The translations under genes and the position numbers were made by a program. A stretch of 64,000 nucleotides of DNA, taken from the NCBI RefSeq assembly GCF_000238375.3, contig NZ_AHBZ03000027.1:434001-498000 (forward strand), written 5' to 3'. Below, in pieces: positions 25,190-37,108 of the stretch; position 1 is the stretch's first letter, and each line of letters opens with the position of its first letter. This stretch comes from Pseudoalteromonas citrea (GTDB lineage Bacteria; Pseudomonadota; Gammaproteobacteria; Enterobacterales; Alteromonadaceae). The notes below the pieces were generated by a model that worked only from the letters and a program-made list of their open reading frames with translations, was not told where the DNA came from and searched no databases.

Positions 25190-26413
25190 ATGTTGGTATT
25201 TTCTCCCACCTCATCAATTGGGCGCTTGTTACTGCTTCGCACCATCGCCATAGTCTTACAATTAGTGATGGTGTGCAGTGGCGTTTATTTATTTGAAAAA
25301 GATATTAATTTGTACCCTATTGTTATTGTCATCAGCATTGAATCGCTATTTCAACTACTAAGTATTTACGCCTACCGCAATACCAGTGAAGCCGCTCCAT
25401 CAGGCATGTTATTGCAGTTGTTGGCCGATTTATTCTTTTTGACTGTTTTATTGTCTTTTTTAGGTGGCGCAAGCAACGCCTTTGTCTCATTCTTATTGCT
25501 ACCCATCGTCATCGCTGCCGTTACAGTGCCTAAGAACTACGTCGTAATCGTTGCGCTGTGTGCACTAGCTAGCTATGGCTATTTATTTTTTACGTTGCCG
25601 AGCCATCATGTCCATCATATGGATATGCATCAGCATTTGACCGGCATGTTGGTTAACTTTGTTTTTAGTGTCATTGTGATAGTTGCAGTTGTAATGGCGT
25701 TAGTAAATCAGATTCAGCGTAAAGAACATAAACTCGCACAAGCGAGAGAGCAGCAATTAAAGAGTGAGCAAATAATGGCGCTGGGCAGCGCGGCGGCTCA
25801 AGCTACACACCAGTTAGCCACACCGATTGCTAATTTAAACTTATTATTTGAAGAAATGGCTGAAGATTGCCCTGAGCACCCAGCGATACAGGATATAGAA
25901 ATAGCACTTGAACAATGTAAACAGCAACTTGAAGGGTTTAGAGCACAAACTGAAAGTTTAAAAACAGGTTATATAGAGCAAATGAAATTGGTACCTGATG
26001 TGCTACAGGAGCTATCAACTCTCATGGCTTTGCAATACCCAAATCAAAATATTGAGATAATAGATAAATCAGATAAATTGCGAGTGAACGCAGACCCGAT
26101 GTTACTCCCTGCTTTATTAAATATTTTGAATAATGCGGCACGTGCAAATCAACAGAACAATGCAAATACCATACACCTATTAAGTAAAGCAGATCAGGGG
26201 GGCTGGTCACTGACAATTATTGATCATGGAAAAGGGATTGACCCAATGCAGTTAAGTGAATTAGGCCATGAAATAGTACAAAGCGATAATGGTATGGGGA
26301 TTGCGCTGTTGTTATCCCATGCCACGTTTGAGAGACTAAATGGGAGTTTAACTATTGAAAACCATCCTAATTTAGGTGCACAAACACATTTGTTTCTCCC
26401 TACAAAAATATAA
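25190..26413 (+). CDS. RegB/PrrB-like membrane sensor histidine kinase
   Basis: 407 residues from ATG 25190. Five to six N-terminal membrane helices (residues about 10-175), then HisKA (LGSAAAQATHQLATP, phospho-acceptor H207) and HATPase_c (NILNNAARAN, DHGKGID, NGMGIAL). Between helices lies GGASNAF (92-98), matching the quinone-binding GGxxNPF heptapeptide of RegB except that Pro is Ala. C243 (EQCKQQL) sits in the dimerisation helix, where RegB carries its redox cysteine as I recall. The cognate regulator starts 3 bp downstream. Family role: sensing quinone redox state or oxygen. Confidence 0.88.
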   Translation: MLVFSPTSSIGRLLLLRTIAIVLQLVMVCSGVYLFEKDINLYPIVIVISIESLFQLLSIYAYRNTSEAAPSGMLLQLLADLFFLTVLLSFLGGASNAFVSFLLLPIVIAAVTVPKNYVVIVALCALASYGYLFFTLPSHHVHHMDMHQHLTGMLVNFVFSVIVIVAVVMALVNQIQRKEHKLAQAREQQLKSEQIMALGSAAAQATHQLATPIANLNLLFEEMAEDCPEHPAIQDIEIALEQCKQQLEGFRAQTESLKTGYIEQMKLVPDVLQELSTLMALQYPNQNIEIIDKSDKLRVNADPMLLPALLNILNNAARANQQNNANTIHLLSKADQGGWSLTIIDHGKGIDPMQLSELGHEIVQSDNGMGIALLLSHATFERLNGSLTIENHPNLGAQTHLFLPTKI

Positions 26414-26416
26414 ATT

Positions 26417-26938
26417 ATGAAAAAATTACTTGTTATTGAAGATGATATTGCTTTTTCAAACACATTATCGCGACGCATGGGGAAATATGGGTTTGATTGT
26501 AAAGTGGTAAACGATGAACGCGATATATTAGCTGTGTGCTCGTCATTTTTACCGCAATACATTTTGTTAGATATGAAGCTCAACACCCGATCAGGTTTAC
26601 ACTTTATCGAACCGCTTAAAGCATTGTGCCCCGATAGCACTTTAGTGTTATTGACTGGATTTGCTAGTATTGCGACGGCGGTTGAAGCTGTAAAACTGGG
26701 GGCTGATAATTATTTAACTAAACCTGCGGATACTCAGGTTATTTTGCAAGCCTTGATGGGAACGAAGTCGAACACTCAGCTTCCTGAAACGGTTATGTCA
26801 CCTGAGAGGTTAGAGTGGGAGCATATTCAACAAGTGTTAAAAAATAACGATGGTAATATATCGCAAACTGCTAGGCAGCTAAATATGCATCGGCGCACAT
26901 TGCAACGTAAATTACAGAAAAAGCCCGCACAAAGATAA
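26417..26938 (+). CDS. RegA/PrrA-like response regulator
   Basis: 173 residues: receiver domain (acidic E8-D9-D10, phospho-acceptor D52 in ILLDMKL, Thr in LLTGFAS, Lys in YLTKPAD) joined to a Fis-type HTH (ISQTARQLNMHRRTLQRKL), the strongly conserved DNA-binding helix of RegA/PrrA/ActR proteins. The gene follows the RegB-like kinase by 3 bp, so they form one operon and a phosphotransfer pair. Known relatives control respiration, redox balance and carbon or nitrogen metabolism; targets here are not visible. Confidence 0.93.
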   Translation: MKKLLVIEDDIAFSNTLSRRMGKYGFDCKVVNDERDILAVCSSFLPQYILLDMKLNTRSGLHFIEPLKALCPDSTLVLLTGFASIATAVEAVKLGADNYLTKPADTQVILQALMGTKSNTQLPETVMSPERLEWEHIQQVLKNNDGNISQTARQLNMHRRTLQRKLQKKPAQR

Positions 26939-27023
26939 TTGCCTAATACCTGAATACTTGTATGGTTGCATACGGTCTATTTATTAACTAAATTGGAATA
27001 ATGAACCGTGAGAGATTTTGGCC

Positions 27024-27428
27024 ATGCAAATATTAGAGCTAAATTATTGGGCTGTGTTGTTGGCCGCGCTTTCTTCGTTTATGTTGGGGGGCATATGGTA
27101 CTCGCCTTGGTTGTTTGGGCGTGTTTGGATGGAAGGGTGTGGATTAACCGATTTAGATTTAAAAGATAGCGATCCAAAAATGATTTATGGTTTGGTATTG
27201 CTATTGTCTTTGCTTATAGCAATTTCGATGGCGGTATTGTTAGGTCAAGATCCCACTTTACTGGAGGCCATATTGTTTGGGTTGCTAACAGGTGTCGGTT
27301 TTGTAAGCGCTGCGTTCGGTATTAGCTATATTTTTGAACAAAGGCCATTAAAGTTATTTTTAGTCAATGGTGGTTACCATGTTGTTCAGTTTATACTTAA
27401 CGCTGTTGTTCTAAGTTTGACAGGGTAA
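27024..27428 (+). CDS. DUF1761 membrane protein
   Basis: 134 residues from ATG 27024. Four predicted membrane helices; the start NYWAVLLAALSSFMLGGIWYSPWLFGRVWM is typical of the DUF1761 family (WYSP and FG-W signature). Function unknown. It ends 4 bp before the zinc-ribbon-like gene, so the two are probably co-transcribed. Confidence 0.8.
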   Translation: MQILELNYWAVLLAALSSFMLGGIWYSPWLFGRVWMEGCGLTDLDLKDSDPKMIYGLVLLLSLLIAISMAVLLGQDPTLLEAILFGLLTGVGFVSAAFGISYIFEQRPLKLFLVNGGYHVVQFILNAVVLSLTG

Positions 27429-27432
27429 TTAA

Positions 27433-27684
27433 ATGGCAAAGCCAAACAAAGTAGGTCCAACGCGTACCGTTGATATTTCATGTGCTAAGTGTCGAGCTGC
27501 CTTGTTTAAATATCGTAAAGGCGGCAAAGGTGCCTTGGTAAAGTGTTTTATTGAACGGATCAGTAAAGACTTCACACAGAACCAAACTCATTGCCCTGAA
27601 TGTGATACGTTGTTTTCACGACAAACGTTAATTAGGGGCACGCCTGCGCTTAAAATGATTGGTGGCAAAGTAACATTTAAATAG
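27433..27684 (+). CDS. Small zinc-ribbon-like conserved protein
   Basis: 83 residues, strongly basic. Two cysteine pairs, CAKC near residue 17 and CPEC near residue 57, with a third Cys between them (VKCFIE) and the terminal FSRQTLIRGTPALKMIGGKV. The spacing suggests a zinc ribbon. It is directly after the DUF1761 gene. I do not recognise a function; nucleic-acid binding is a guess from charge and motif. Confidence 0.65.
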   Translation: MAKPNKVGPTRTVDISCAKCRAALFKYRKGGKGALVKCFIERISKDFTQNQTHCPECDTLFSRQTLIRGTPALKMIGGKVTFK

Positions 27685-27805
27685 AGCGGACATTTGACCT
27701 TTCTTTCAGTGGCCTCAATGTTACGATTGCGCGGTTTTGTGCTGTTTCAACGATTGAAAACAACCCTTCCCATGGAGTGGGCCAGTCAGTTTGGGTGACT
27801 TTTTT

Positions 27806-27829
27806 AGTCGATACGACATATTATCGACT
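27806..27829. promoter_or_regulatory. Dyad upstream of small membrane protein
   Basis: AGTCGAT (27806-27812) and ATCGACT (27823-27829) are perfect inverted arms 10 bp apart, ending 17 bp before ATG 27847. No T-run follows, so an operator or translational hairpin is more likely than a terminator. Confidence 0.35.
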
Positions 27830-27846
27830 GCACAGATGGAAAAAAC

Positions 27847-28110
27847 ATGATCGACATATTGTTTGATGTAATAGGTATGAGTGGCACTGGGTTAGTGGTC
27901 GGGGCATTTTTTATGTTGCAACTAGGAAAAGCGAGCCCTGAGAGCTTAACATACAATGTAATGAATTTATCCGGCGCAATACTGCTACTCATTAGTTTGT
28001 GTTACAACTTCAACCTTGCCAGCTTTGTCATTGAAATTTTTTGGATAGCCGCGTCATTAATTGGCTTATATAAGTACTTTAAGGCTAAACAGTCTACAGC
28101 AACCGCTTAA
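27847..28110 (+). CDS. CBU_0592-like small membrane protein
   Basis: 87 residues with three membrane helices. The start IGMSGTGLVVGAFFMLQLGK and the segment YNVMNLSGAILLLISL resemble the small family I remember as CBU_0592-like, often found beside transporters. Function unknown. It stands alone here between the zinc-ribbon gene and a TonB receptor. Confidence 0.65.
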   Translation: MIDILFDVIGMSGTGLVVGAFFMLQLGKASPESLTYNVMNLSGAILLLISLCYNFNLASFVIEIFWIAASLIGLYKYFKAKQSTATA

Positions 28111-28234
28111 ATATCAATAAACTCCAGTTAAAAGCTTGCACAGTTAGCCATCGCTTGTATTATTAAAGTTGAATTGGCTGCTGTGCAGTGACGCAGAATA
28201 TCGCACGCAGTGTTCAAGTAACATAGAGAATGTG

Positions 28235-30229
28235 ATGATTAATAGAGTAGCGTTGTTTTTTTTGGGGTATTCAGTTTCATCTTTGTCGGTAGCTCAAGCT
28301 AATAGCGAAGAGGGGCTGTTTGAATTATCTTTTGAAGAGTTGCTCGATGTTAACATTTCTTTAGCAACAAAAACCGCAGAAACACGCGCCAGCGTTCCTT
28401 CCAGTATTACTGTATTTAATGAGCAACATATTTCACTCCTAGGTGTCAGTAATGCTTACGATCTTATGAACTTTGTCCCAGGTTTTCAATCCACGCGAGG
28501 AGATTGGGTTGGAGCTGTTCCTAAAGAGCATGCCAGAGGGGTTTACCTCGACAGTGGTAATGTGTTGGTTATGATCAACGGCTTGAGGCTTAACGAGTCA
28601 TCGTTTGGTAAAGCATCTGTTTATATGCCATTTATCCCAGTTGAAATTATTGAGCGTGTTGAGTTTATTCGTGGTCCGGGTTCCGCACTATATGGCAGCA
28701 ATGCATTTTTAGGTGTGATGAATGTCGTTACAAAGAAAGAACATAATCAAGTATCTATTGCTGTGGGTGAGCACGGGCACATTCAAGCTAGCTTGAATAT
28801 GTTTCAGCCACTGAATGAGCGCTATGACATCTATGCAAACGTCGCATGGGAGCAGCGCCAAGGTGAATATTATTCTGAATTTGATGTACGAGACCCTTTG
28901 GATACCCATTTTATTGAAGTGGGCATTAAGTGGGATAAGGGGCATTTTGCCGTACACCATAATCAAACAGAGCTTGGTGAGTTTGTAAATTTAGCTGGGT
29001 GGTCGCAAGGAAATAATCATAGAAGTGACAATTTAGCCTTTAACTTTTCTTACCAGCTCCTTAGTGATGATGTGTGGAAAGTAACCACTGAGTTACAGTA
29101 CGTTGAGCACCAAATAGACAGTAACGGTTTGATAGCAAGTGCAGAACAACTCGATTTAGATCGAGATTTTTATGTTGGGCCGTCTTGGGGCACTAAAGAT
29201 GCGACGCTCAAGTTTGATGCTTCTTATACTGTTGACCCAAGTTTAGTATTTAACTTTGGTGCTGAGTACTCTGAAGAGGAGCAATCAAGAGCTGGAGTTA
29301 GGACAAGTTATTTTGATTTCTCACGCGGTGATATTTACGTCGGCGAGGCATTTGATCAGGGGGGGGTTATTACCGTTGTTGATTATGCAGCTTTTAGCGA
29401 CTTACTTCAGTCTTTTGATTCATATGCCATTTATGGGCAGGCAAAATATCAAACAAGTGATAAAGTCACCCTATTTATTGGTGCGCGTTTTGACGAAGTA
29501 AAGCACATAGATAATAAGTTGTCCCCGAGATTAGCCGTGATTTATGATGTGTTTGAAGGGCATACATTAAAGCTACAATATGGGGAATCGTTTAGAACCC
29601 CTGTTAGCAATGAACTTAACTCTAATGATGACGTTACAATTGGCAATCCAAACCTGAAGTCCGAGTATGTTAAAACCACCGAGCTTGTATGGCACACACA
29701 ATATGACTCATGGCAAGCCGATGTTGTTGTATTTGATAATGAGCTAGAAGATTTCATCAATCTAGTCCCTATTGATGCTCAACAAGGCCGCTTTACCTTT
29801 GATAATGTATTCGAAACGAGTGTCCAAGGCATGGAGTTAAATGGAAACTTTAATTTATCTGCTAGTACTTGGTTTGAATTGGGTTATACACAATTGTTTG
29901 ATGAACCATTCAATGCAAGCTTTAAGCGTTTTGGAGCAATGGCGTTAACGCATCAAATATCAGAACTTCAATATAGCTTAAATGCTATTTGGCGGGATAC
30001 GGTCTTTGTCGAATCTTTAGATCTTAGCGTGGCTCCTCATTTTGAGCAATCTGCTTACTTTATCATTGGTGCCAGTGTTACGTGGCAAATGTCAGCCAGT
30101 CAGTCTGTTAATTTTAAAGCGCAAAATTTATTTGATAAGAATTATGGCGTGTTTGACCCGAGAATGCCAAATGGCACAGTGCCCGCTCAGGGGCGTAATA
30201 TACGAGTGCAATATAACCATACATTTTGA
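28235..30229 (+). CDS. TonB-dependent receptor, CirA/BtuB-like
   Basis: 664 residues from ATG 28235; the longer frame from 28169 lacks a signal peptide whereas this start gives one (VALFFLGYSVSSLSVAQA). The plug region has DLMNFVPGFQS, VLVMINGLRLN and VEFIRGPGSALYGSNAFLGVMNVVTKK; the barrel ends in a standard aromatic residue (NIRVQYNHTF). Compact size and plug motifs resemble colicin I/vitamin B12-type receptors. Ligand unknown; no Fur box seen upstream. A hairpin lies 124 bp downstream. Confidence 0.9.
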   Translation: MINRVALFFLGYSVSSLSVAQANSEEGLFELSFEELLDVNISLATKTAETRASVPSSITVFNEQHISLLGVSNAYDLMNFVPGFQSTRGDWVGAVPKEHARGVYLDSGNVLVMINGLRLNESSFGKASVYMPFIPVEIIERVEFIRGPGSALYGSNAFLGVMNVVTKKEHNQVSIAVGEHGHIQASLNMFQPLNERYDIYANVAWEQRQGEYYSEFDVRDPLDTHFIEVGIKWDKGHFAVHHNQTELGEFVNLAGWSQGNNHRSDNLAFNFSYQLLSDDVWKVTTELQYVEHQIDSNGLIASAEQLDLDRDFYVGPSWGTKDATLKFDASYTVDPSLVFNFGAEYSEEEQSRAGVRTSYFDFSRGDIYVGEAFDQGGVITVVDYAAFSDLLQSFDSYAIYGQAKYQTSDKVTLFIGARFDEVKHIDNKLSPRLAVIYDVFEGHTLKLQYGESFRTPVSNELNSNDDVTIGNPNLKSEYVKTTELVWHTQYDSWQADVVVFDNELEDFINLVPIDAQQGRFTFDNVFETSVQGMELNGNFNLSASTWFELGYTQLFDEPFNASFKRFGAMALTHQISELQYSLNAIWRDTVFVESLDLSVAPHFEQSAYFIIGASVTWQMSASQSVNFKAQNLFDKNYGVFDPRMPNGTVPAQGRNIRVQYNHTF

Positions 30230-30352
30230 GCGCCGTTAATCATGATAAACACGTTGAGACGAGCGTTATACACATGAAAACGTGCTCTCGTTAATCAATG
30301 ACTTTAAGATTAGTAGCTCTTTGGAGTGGTCAACCCGTGCAGTGTTAAACGA

Positions 30353-30376
30353 TAAAGCGAGACCCAAGTCGCTTTA
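30353..30376. terminator. Terminator-like hairpin downstream of TonB receptor
   Basis: TAAAGCGA (30353-30360) pairs with TCGCTTTA (30369-30376), loop of 8, then TTCTAT. Distant from the receptor stop, so assignment is tentative. Confidence 0.5.
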
Positions 30377-30464
30377 TTCTATGATGCAATCTAAGTTAAG
30401 CGATGCGGTGCGTATACTTGATTGAGTATCTATGTGGGTGTTGCTCCACATGGGCGGTATGCCT

Positions 30465-30887
30465 TTAGTTAAGCGTGGTCAGTACTGCCTTAATTTCTAT
30501 TCGCACCTTATCGATGCTCCCCCCAATTTTATTAACAGCTTCTTGATCATCAAAGAGTAGCTGCCAGTTGTTACTCCATACCTGCTCTAGCTCTTTGGTA
30601 TTGCCTTCAATACTCGAAGTGGTAAGTGCACTAAAATCTCTGATTAATCCTACGCGTACCCAGCCTTTTCTTGGGTTACCTTCAAGTTTGTCTTGGTCGT
30701 AATAAGCTGCATAGGTGATTTGCTCTAACGCTGATAGCTCTTTAAGTGTTTCGAAGCAAGCGACACGAATATTGTTATTTGTCTCAGAGGCTTCCAGTCG
30801 CCAAATGTTGTAAGAAAAGCCAACCAGCGCAAAGATCATGCTAAACACAACACTTATTTGATATAGCTGATATTTTTTATTATCCAT
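30465..30887 (-). CDS. Uncharacterised single-pass membrane protein
   Basis: 140 residues with one N-terminal membrane helix (VVFSMIFALVGFSYNIW, residues about 14-30) and a soluble, mainly helical remainder with a single cysteine (VACFETLKEL). I do not recognise the family. It is transcribed towards the TonB receptor and diverges from the M4 protease gene. Confidence 0.6.
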   Translation of the reverse strand: MDNKKYQLYQISVVFSMIFALVGFSYNIWRLEASETNNNIRVACFETLKELSALEQITYAAYYDQDKLEGNPRKGWVRVGLIRDFSALTTSSIEGNTKELEQVWSNNWQLLFDDQEAVNKIGGSIDKVRIEIKAVLTTLN

Positions 30888-33512
<2,625 letters not shown>

Positions 33513-33529
33513 TCAACATCAACAAGTCA

Positions 33530-33553
33530 GGGAGCCATAACGCTCCCTTTTTT
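33530..33553 (+). terminator. Intrinsic terminator of the M4 protease gene
   Basis: GGGAGC (33530-33535) pairs with GCTCCC (33542-33547), followed by six T. Confidence 0.9.
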
Positions 33554-33578
33554 GTTTCAAAAACAATGGAATTCTATT

Positions 33579-35435
33579 ATGAAACATCATGTAAAGTTGG
33601 CGCTTTTGTTTGGCACGATACCATTTGGTTTAGCTGCATCAGAAATGTTAGATGAGCGAATTTGGGTAACGGTTGGCGCTGATGCCGCACAACATTATCA
33701 GTTAAAAAACACACTCCGAGGTGAGCAAGTACATTCGAAACCGAGTCGTCATCAACATGCTCATATGCTGAATATCGCTGCAGATCAGGCGAATGCATTG
33801 AGTGAGTTTATGCATGATAATTACCATCGGTGTGGTGGCTTTGTCGCACACGACTCATTGATGGAAGCTAACGCCTATTTAGCACAATTAGCCGCCGTAG
33901 ATAATGAAGAAATTCAGCCATTTGCGGTTAATTACAGTATTGATAACCCTGATATGGCTAACAGCTTATTGAGTCAAATTACGGTCAGTAACTTAAATAG
34001 TACCGTCAATACGATGTCTGCGTTTCACAATCGCTATTACACTCAACAAACCGGCGTAGATGCCTCTGAATGGTTGAAAAACCATTGGCAGCAAATTGTG
34101 CAGTCTCGTACTGATATCAGCGTAGAATATTTTACCCATAGCTGGGCTCAGTCATCGGTGATTGTGACGATCCCCGGTAATGAAAAAGCTGATGAAATAG
34201 TGGTGATTGGTGGGCACCTTGACTCAATTAATAGCGCGAACGCGAGCGGTGGCCGAGCCCCGGGTGCGGATGATAATGCATCGGGTATCGCTGTGTTGAC
34301 TGAGGCACTTAGAGCCGTTGTAGCGAGTGACTTTAAGCCTAAACGTACGATTAAAATTATGGGCTTTGCCGCTGAAGAAGTTGGGCTTCGGGGGTCAAAA
34401 GCGATTGCTGAGACTTATAAATCACAGGGTAAAAATGTAGTCGGTATGGTTCAGTTTGATATGACGGGGCGCCATGGAAGTACGGACGATATTGTGATGA
34501 TGACAGATTATACAAATAATGCTCAGAATCAGTTTTTAGGCCAACTTATAGATGCTTATTTACCTACTGTATCGTATGGTTTTGACCAATGTGGCTATGG
34601 GTGTTCAGATCATGCATCGTGGTATCAGCAGGGGTATGCCGCATCGATGCCATTTGAATCAAGAATGGCAGATATAAACCGTAAGATCCATACTATTAAT
34701 GACACCGAATTTGATGCTGACCATGCAAGTAAATTTGCTAAACTTGCCGTCACTTATTTAGCTGAGTTAGGTAAATCAGCAGGCACAATTGATCCGCCTC
34801 CCGTTGATAATGTGTTAGAAAACGGAGTGGCTAAAACGGGCATCAATGGTGTGGCTAAACAACAACTGTTTTACTCGCTAGAAGTACCTGAAAATAGCAG
34901 CGACCTACAATTTACCACGGCAGGGGGGACTGGCGATGCAGATCTGTATGTTAAGTTTGGTGCAAAACCCACATTGCAAGCTTATGACTGTAAAAGCACA
35001 AACTCAAATAGTGTTGAATCATGCTCTATCACACCGCTTCAAGTAGGCACTTATCATGTTATGGTTGAAGCTTGGAATGCGATAAGTGGTGTGAGTTTAA
35101 CTGGGCGCTATCAAATACAAACAGGAGGCCCCACACCCATTGACCGAACTGAAAATGGATTGTCCGTTACCCGAGGTGGCTGGTTACGCTTTAATGAAAC
35201 GTTAGTGGCCGGATATCAGAATTTAACGGTGTCGTTATCTGGTGGGACTGGAGATGCGGATCTTTACGTGAAGCATAGCACTGATGTATCAGATACCGTT
35301 CACGATTGCAGGCCTTATAAAAATGGTAATCAAGAAACCTGTACTTTTGATGCACCGACGGCGGGCCAGTGGTTTATTGGCCTAAAAGGTTACACTAATG
35401 CCAGCGGGTTGGCATTAAAGATATCGGCTAACTAA
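33579..35435 (+). CDS. Secreted M28 aminopeptidase with two PPC domains
   Basis: 618 residues from ATG 33579; an earlier TTG would lie in the terminator T-run. Signal peptide (LALLFGTIPFGLAASE), then an M28 leucyl-aminopeptidase domain like the Vibrio proteolyticus enzyme: H213 (IGGHLDS), D231 (GADDNASG), E266/E267 (AAEEVGLRGS), an Asp in FDMTG, a disulfide-type pair in CGYGCSDHAS, and a His near KIHTIND. Two PPC domains (about 416-618) closely match those of the upstream M4 protease. It removes N-terminal residues from peptides released by the protease. Confidence 0.94.
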   Translation: MKHHVKLALLFGTIPFGLAASEMLDERIWVTVGADAAQHYQLKNTLRGEQVHSKPSRHQHAHMLNIAADQANALSEFMHDNYHRCGGFVAHDSLMEANAYLAQLAAVDNEEIQPFAVNYSIDNPDMANSLLSQITVSNLNSTVNTMSAFHNRYYTQQTGVDASEWLKNHWQQIVQSRTDISVEYFTHSWAQSSVIVTIPGNEKADEIVVIGGHLDSINSANASGGRAPGADDNASGIAVLTEALRAVVASDFKPKRTIKIMGFAAEEVGLRGSKAIAETYKSQGKNVVGMVQFDMTGRHGSTDDIVMMTDYTNNAQNQFLGQLIDAYLPTVSYGFDQCGYGCSDHASWYQQGYAASMPFESRMADINRKIHTINDTEFDADHASKFAKLAVTYLAELGKSAGTIDPPPVDNVLENGVAKTGINGVAKQQLFYSLEVPENSSDLQFTTAGGTGDADLYVKFGAKPTLQAYDCKSTNSNSVESCSITPLQVGTYHVMVEAWNAISGVSLTGRYQIQTGGPTPIDRTENGLSVTRGGWLRFNETLVAGYQNLTVSLSGGTGDADLYVKHSTDVSDTVHDCRPYKNGNQETCTFDAPTAGQWFIGLKGYTNASGLALKISAN

Positions 35436-35438
35436 AAG

Positions 35439-35513
35439 CTTAAGATAAAAACTTAAGATAAAAACTTAAGATAAAAACTTAAGATAAAAACTTAAGATAA
35501 AAACTTAAGATAA
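35439..35513. repeat. 13-bp tandem repeat, nearly six copies
   Basis: CTTAAGATAAAAA repeats at 35439, 35452, 35465, 35478, 35491 and 35504 (last copy cut after 10 bases). It begins 4 bp after the aminopeptidase stop codon. Each unit has the palindrome CTTAAG. Confidence 0.95.
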
Positions 35514-35540
35514 CCCATCAGTGATTCTGTGACTGATGGG
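35514..35540 (+). terminator. Hairpin after the 13-bp repeat
   Basis: CCCATCAGT (35514-35522) pairs with ACTGATGGG (35532-35540). No T-run follows; probably the transcript end of the aminopeptidase gene. Confidence 0.55.
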
Positions 35541-35634
35541 GTATCTAATCATATTCCTCACTTGAGCTATTCACTTAGCTACTTCATACTCTGTCCTCAA
35601 TTAGTTGATACGATTCTAGAAATTTATTTAAGAT

Positions 35635-37092
35635 ATGATGACCGTGAACACGAAGAATAAAAATAAATTAAACTTACTATTAATGTTACTTGGACCGGGC
35701 TTATTCCTTTTAACATGTATGACGAATGCACCAACGGGTATGGAAGAGAATGCATGGCGTACCGCTGGATTGGCGTTATGGTTAGCAATCTGGTGGGTGA
35801 GTGAGGTTGTGCCTATCCCAGCTACTTCTTTAGTACCCCTTATTGCCGTGCCGTTGGCTGGTATTAACGATATAAAGTCTGCGGCCAGTTTATATGCACA
35901 TCCGTTAATCTTTTTATTCTTGGGTGGCTTTTTAATTTCTATCGCGATGGAAAGGTGGCATCTACATAAGCGAATAGCACTGCATACCATGCTCAAAAGT
36001 GGTAATAGCCCAAGGTTGCAAATTTTAGCTATGATGCTGGTAAGCGGTTTTCTATCGATGTGGATCAATAACACTGCAACGACTTTAATGATGTTGCCTA
36101 TCGCGTTGTCTGTGATCCACGTTTTAAAAGACACCAATAATAGCGATGATAATTATGGTAAAGCATTATTATTGGCTATTGCATATAGTGCGAGTTTAGG
36201 CGGAATTGGCACTATTATTGGCACTGCACCTAATGCGCTCATGGTGGCATATTTATGGGAAAGTTATCAGATAAAAATAGGCTTTGCACAGTGGATGGCT
36301 TTTGCCGTTCCATTTAGCTTACTAATGATAGTGTTGTGCTGGGTTTGGTTAACGCGCTTTGCGTTTAAGCTCTCTGGTAATGCAGGTGAAAGCACCAATT
36401 TAACTGCCTTATTTAAAAGTCAGCTGTCGGAGCTTGGTAGCATGACGTTGGCTGAAAAGAACGTTCTATTCGTATTTATATTCGCGGCGACTAGTTGGAT
36501 TTTAAGGCCTTACTTAGCACAAATAACGGGATTGAATCTTACCGACACCGGCATTGCCATGATAGCGGCTTTATTATTATTTATATTGCCAGCCAAAAAG
36601 CATAGCGATGAACGAGTATTAGATTGGCAGTCTGCGAATCAATTACCTTGGGGAATTTTATTGCTATTTGGTGGTGGCTTGACCCTAGCCGCACAGATAA
36701 AGTCATCAGGTTTGGCCGTATATATTGCGAACTCATTGGCAGGCGCGTCGGTGATGCCCATTGTCGTTGGGGTTCTAGTTGTTGCTGCGTTGATTTGCTT
36801 TTTGACTGAAATGACCAGCAATACAGCGACGGCTGCGGGCTTTTTACCCTTGCTAGGGCCAGTTGCTGAGCAAGTAACAGGTACGCCTTTAATCTGGGTT
36901 TTACCCGCAGCAATTGCAGCGAGTTGCGCGTTTATGATGCCTGTGGCGACGCCGCCAAACGCCATTGTATTCGGCTCTGGAGAAATTAAAATCAGGGAAA
37001 TGATTAAAGCGGGCTTTGCTATGAATCTATTAGCTATCGTGTTGATCACACTGATCACTATGACTGTGGGGTCATACTTATTTGGTTTTTAA
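35635..37092 (+). CDS. DASS-family sodium:dicarboxylate/anion symporter
   Basis: 485 residues, about 11-12 membrane helices, inner membrane. It has the paired SNT-type motifs of the SLC13/DASS fold: WINNTATT near residue 142 and MTSNTATAAGFLP near residue 393, plus WWVSEVVPIPAT near the start. Members import succinate, malate or other dicarboxylates, citrate or sulfate with sodium. The exact substrate cannot be told. ATG 35635 and 35638 are adjacent; both are possible. Confidence 0.9.
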   Translation: MMTVNTKNKNKLNLLLMLLGPGLFLLTCMTNAPTGMEENAWRTAGLALWLAIWWVSEVVPIPATSLVPLIAVPLAGINDIKSAASLYAHPLIFLFLGGFLISIAMERWHLHKRIALHTMLKSGNSPRLQILAMMLVSGFLSMWINNTATTLMMLPIALSVIHVLKDTNNSDDNYGKALLLAIAYSASLGGIGTIIGTAPNALMVAYLWESYQIKIGFAQWMAFAVPFSLLMIVLCWVWLTRFAFKLSGNAGESTNLTALFKSQLSELGSMTLAEKNVLFVFIFAATSWILRPYLAQITGLNLTDTGIAMIAALLLFILPAKKHSDERVLDWQSANQLPWGILLLFGGGLTLAAQIKSSGLAVYIANSLAGASVMPIVVGVLVVAALICFLTEMTSNTATAAGFLPLLGPVAEQVTGTPLIWVLPAAIAASCAFMMPVATPPNAIVFGSGEIKIREMIKAGFAMNLLAIVLITLITMTVGSYLFGF

Positions 37093-37108
37093 ACTTAGGT
37101 GACAAAAT

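Noticed and set aside
35439-35513. CRISPR or attachment site
   Set aside because: Units are 13 bp without spacers, and no integrase or tRNA gene is adjacent.
36639-37058. 139-residue ORF opposite the DASS symporter
   Set aside because: It is the antisense shadow of a clear membrane transporter gene and has no recognisable motif.
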